A stretch of DNA of 64,000 bases from Candidatus Frackibacter sp. WG13 (GTDB taxonomy: Bacteria; Bacillota; Halanaerobiia; Halobacteroidales; Acetohalobiaceae), in the NCBI RefSeq assembly GCF_900114655.1, contig NZ_FOTT01000015.1:1-64000 (forward strand). The letters run 5' to 3'. The notes under the pieces were generated by a model, which worked only from the letters and a program-made list of their open reading frames with translations, was not told the DNA's origin and did not search any database. The translations under genes and the position numbers were made by a program. Shown piece by piece: positions 63,501 through 64,000 of this stretch; the stretch's first letter is position 1, and each line of letters begins with the position of its first letter.

Positions 63501-64000
63501 ATGGCTAAAAAACAGTTAGGTTTTTTGATAAATTCTGAAAGATGTGTAGGTTGTCATGGTTGTGAAATGGCTTGTAAAAATGAGTATCAAATAGATGTTA
63601 AACCGCGTTGGAGGAGAGTATATCTTCTTGAAGAAAAAGAGTATTCAGCTCCAGAAAGAAATCACATGTCTATAGCTTGTAATCATTGTGCTAATCCTGC
63701 ATGTCAAAAGGTATGTCCAGTTGATGCTTATAGTAAAAGGGAAGATGGTATTGTTATGCAGGATCAAGAAAAATGTATTGGTTGCAAGTCTTGTATTAAG
63801 GCTTGTCCTTATAATGCTCCTCAATTTAATGTAAATCTTAAAAAAGTTGAAAAATGTGAGTTATGTTATGAACGCTTAGCTGCTGGGAAAAAACCAGCTT
63901 GTGTAGATAATTGTGTAGTGGGAGCTTTAGATTTGATTGAGTTAAGTGGCTTTCATAAATCAAAAGTTAAAAGGAGTTTGCCAGGGTTCCCAAATCCAAA
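63501..64000 (+). CDS. DmsB/PsrB-like four-cluster ferredoxin subunit (partial)
   Basis: The gene runs off the window after about 166 codons. Four 4Fe-4S motifs are visible: CVGCHGCEMAC, CNHCANPACQKVC, CIGCKSCIKAC and CELCYERL followed by CVDNC. This is the electron-transfer subunit of complex iron-sulfur molybdoenzymes. ATG 63501 follows AAAGGAGGG, 15 nt after the catalytic subunit. A membrane anchor subunit is expected beyond the window. Confidence 0.93.
   Translation, partial: MAKKQLGFLINSERCVGCHGCEMACKNEYQIDVKPRWRRVYLLEEKEYSAPERNHMSIACNHCANPACQKVCPVDAYSKREDGIVMQDQEKCIGCKSCIKACPYNAPQFNVNLKKVEKCELCYERLAAGKKPACVDNCVVGALDLIELSGFHKSKVKRSLPGFPNP

Overview
The window is low-GC DNA from a Firmicutes-type genome, most plausibly an anaerobic halophile of the order Halanaerobiales (family Halobacteroidaceae). 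This is an inference. The grounds are base composition, the gene order of the coaBC-priA-def-fmt-rsmB-rlmN-prpC-prkC-rsgA-rpe and rpmB-asp23-fakA-recG-rsmD-coaD blocks, and a lysine 2,3-aminomutase/beta-lysine acetyltransferase pair that makes the osmolyte N-epsilon-acetyl-beta-lysine. I cannot fix the genus. No rRNA, tRNA, CRISPR array, IS element or phage gene was seen.

Layout. 0-5 kb: SDR-gene remnant, radical SAM protein with a helix-hairpin-helix tail, thiamine-binding protein, cysteine desulfurase and ThiI (4-thiouridine), DUF1540 protein. 5-7.6 kb: osmolyte pair ablA/ablB. 7.6-10.7 kb: degenerate 42-nt repeats, a 53-aa protein, a ClpP-fold protease and two small heat-shock proteins. 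11-14.8 kb: yicC-remA-gmk-rpoZ-coaBC-luxS. 14.8-18.3 kb: an ABC importer behind an attenuator-like leader, plus a DUF2007 protein. 18.3-19.9 kb: metK under a SAM-I riboswitch. 20-32.3 kb: priA to rpe (replication restart, formyl-Met processing, rRNA modification, Ser/Thr phosphorylation). 32.3-36.4 kb: ribD-ribE-ribBA-ribH under an FMN riboswitch.

36.4-52.2 kb is an accessory block between rpe and rpmB, genes that lie close together in Bacillus-type genomes. It holds two DUF3870 paralogues, a DASS dicarboxylate symporter, a Tat-exported NHL protein, two-subunit class I fumarase, a duplicated-half permease, a seven-gene redox cluster (two six-haem c-type cytochromes, a covalent-FMN/Fe-S membrane protein, HdrC-like, FrdB-like and FrdA-like proteins) and malic enzyme. 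Together these could import fumarate or malate, oxidise part of it through malate to pyruvate, and reduce the rest to succinate through a membrane redox conduit. The symporter and fumarase operons are preceded by structured leaders that share sequence and architecture: a candidate undescribed regulatory RNA.

52.2-60.2 kb returns to core genes (rpmB, asp23-like, fakA, degV, recG, rsmD, coaD). At 60.2 kb a c-di-GMP-I (GEMM) riboswitch precedes a TorD-like chaperone, a Tat-exported molybdopterin oxidoreductase and its ferredoxin subunit, cut by the window end.

Other notable points: RlmN has Phe in place of the third Cys of its radical-SAM cluster motif; a SigH-like promoter pattern (AGGA-N17-GAAT) recurs in front of at least five operons; a free-standing 50-aa membrane protein copies the C-terminus of the permease encoded just upstream.
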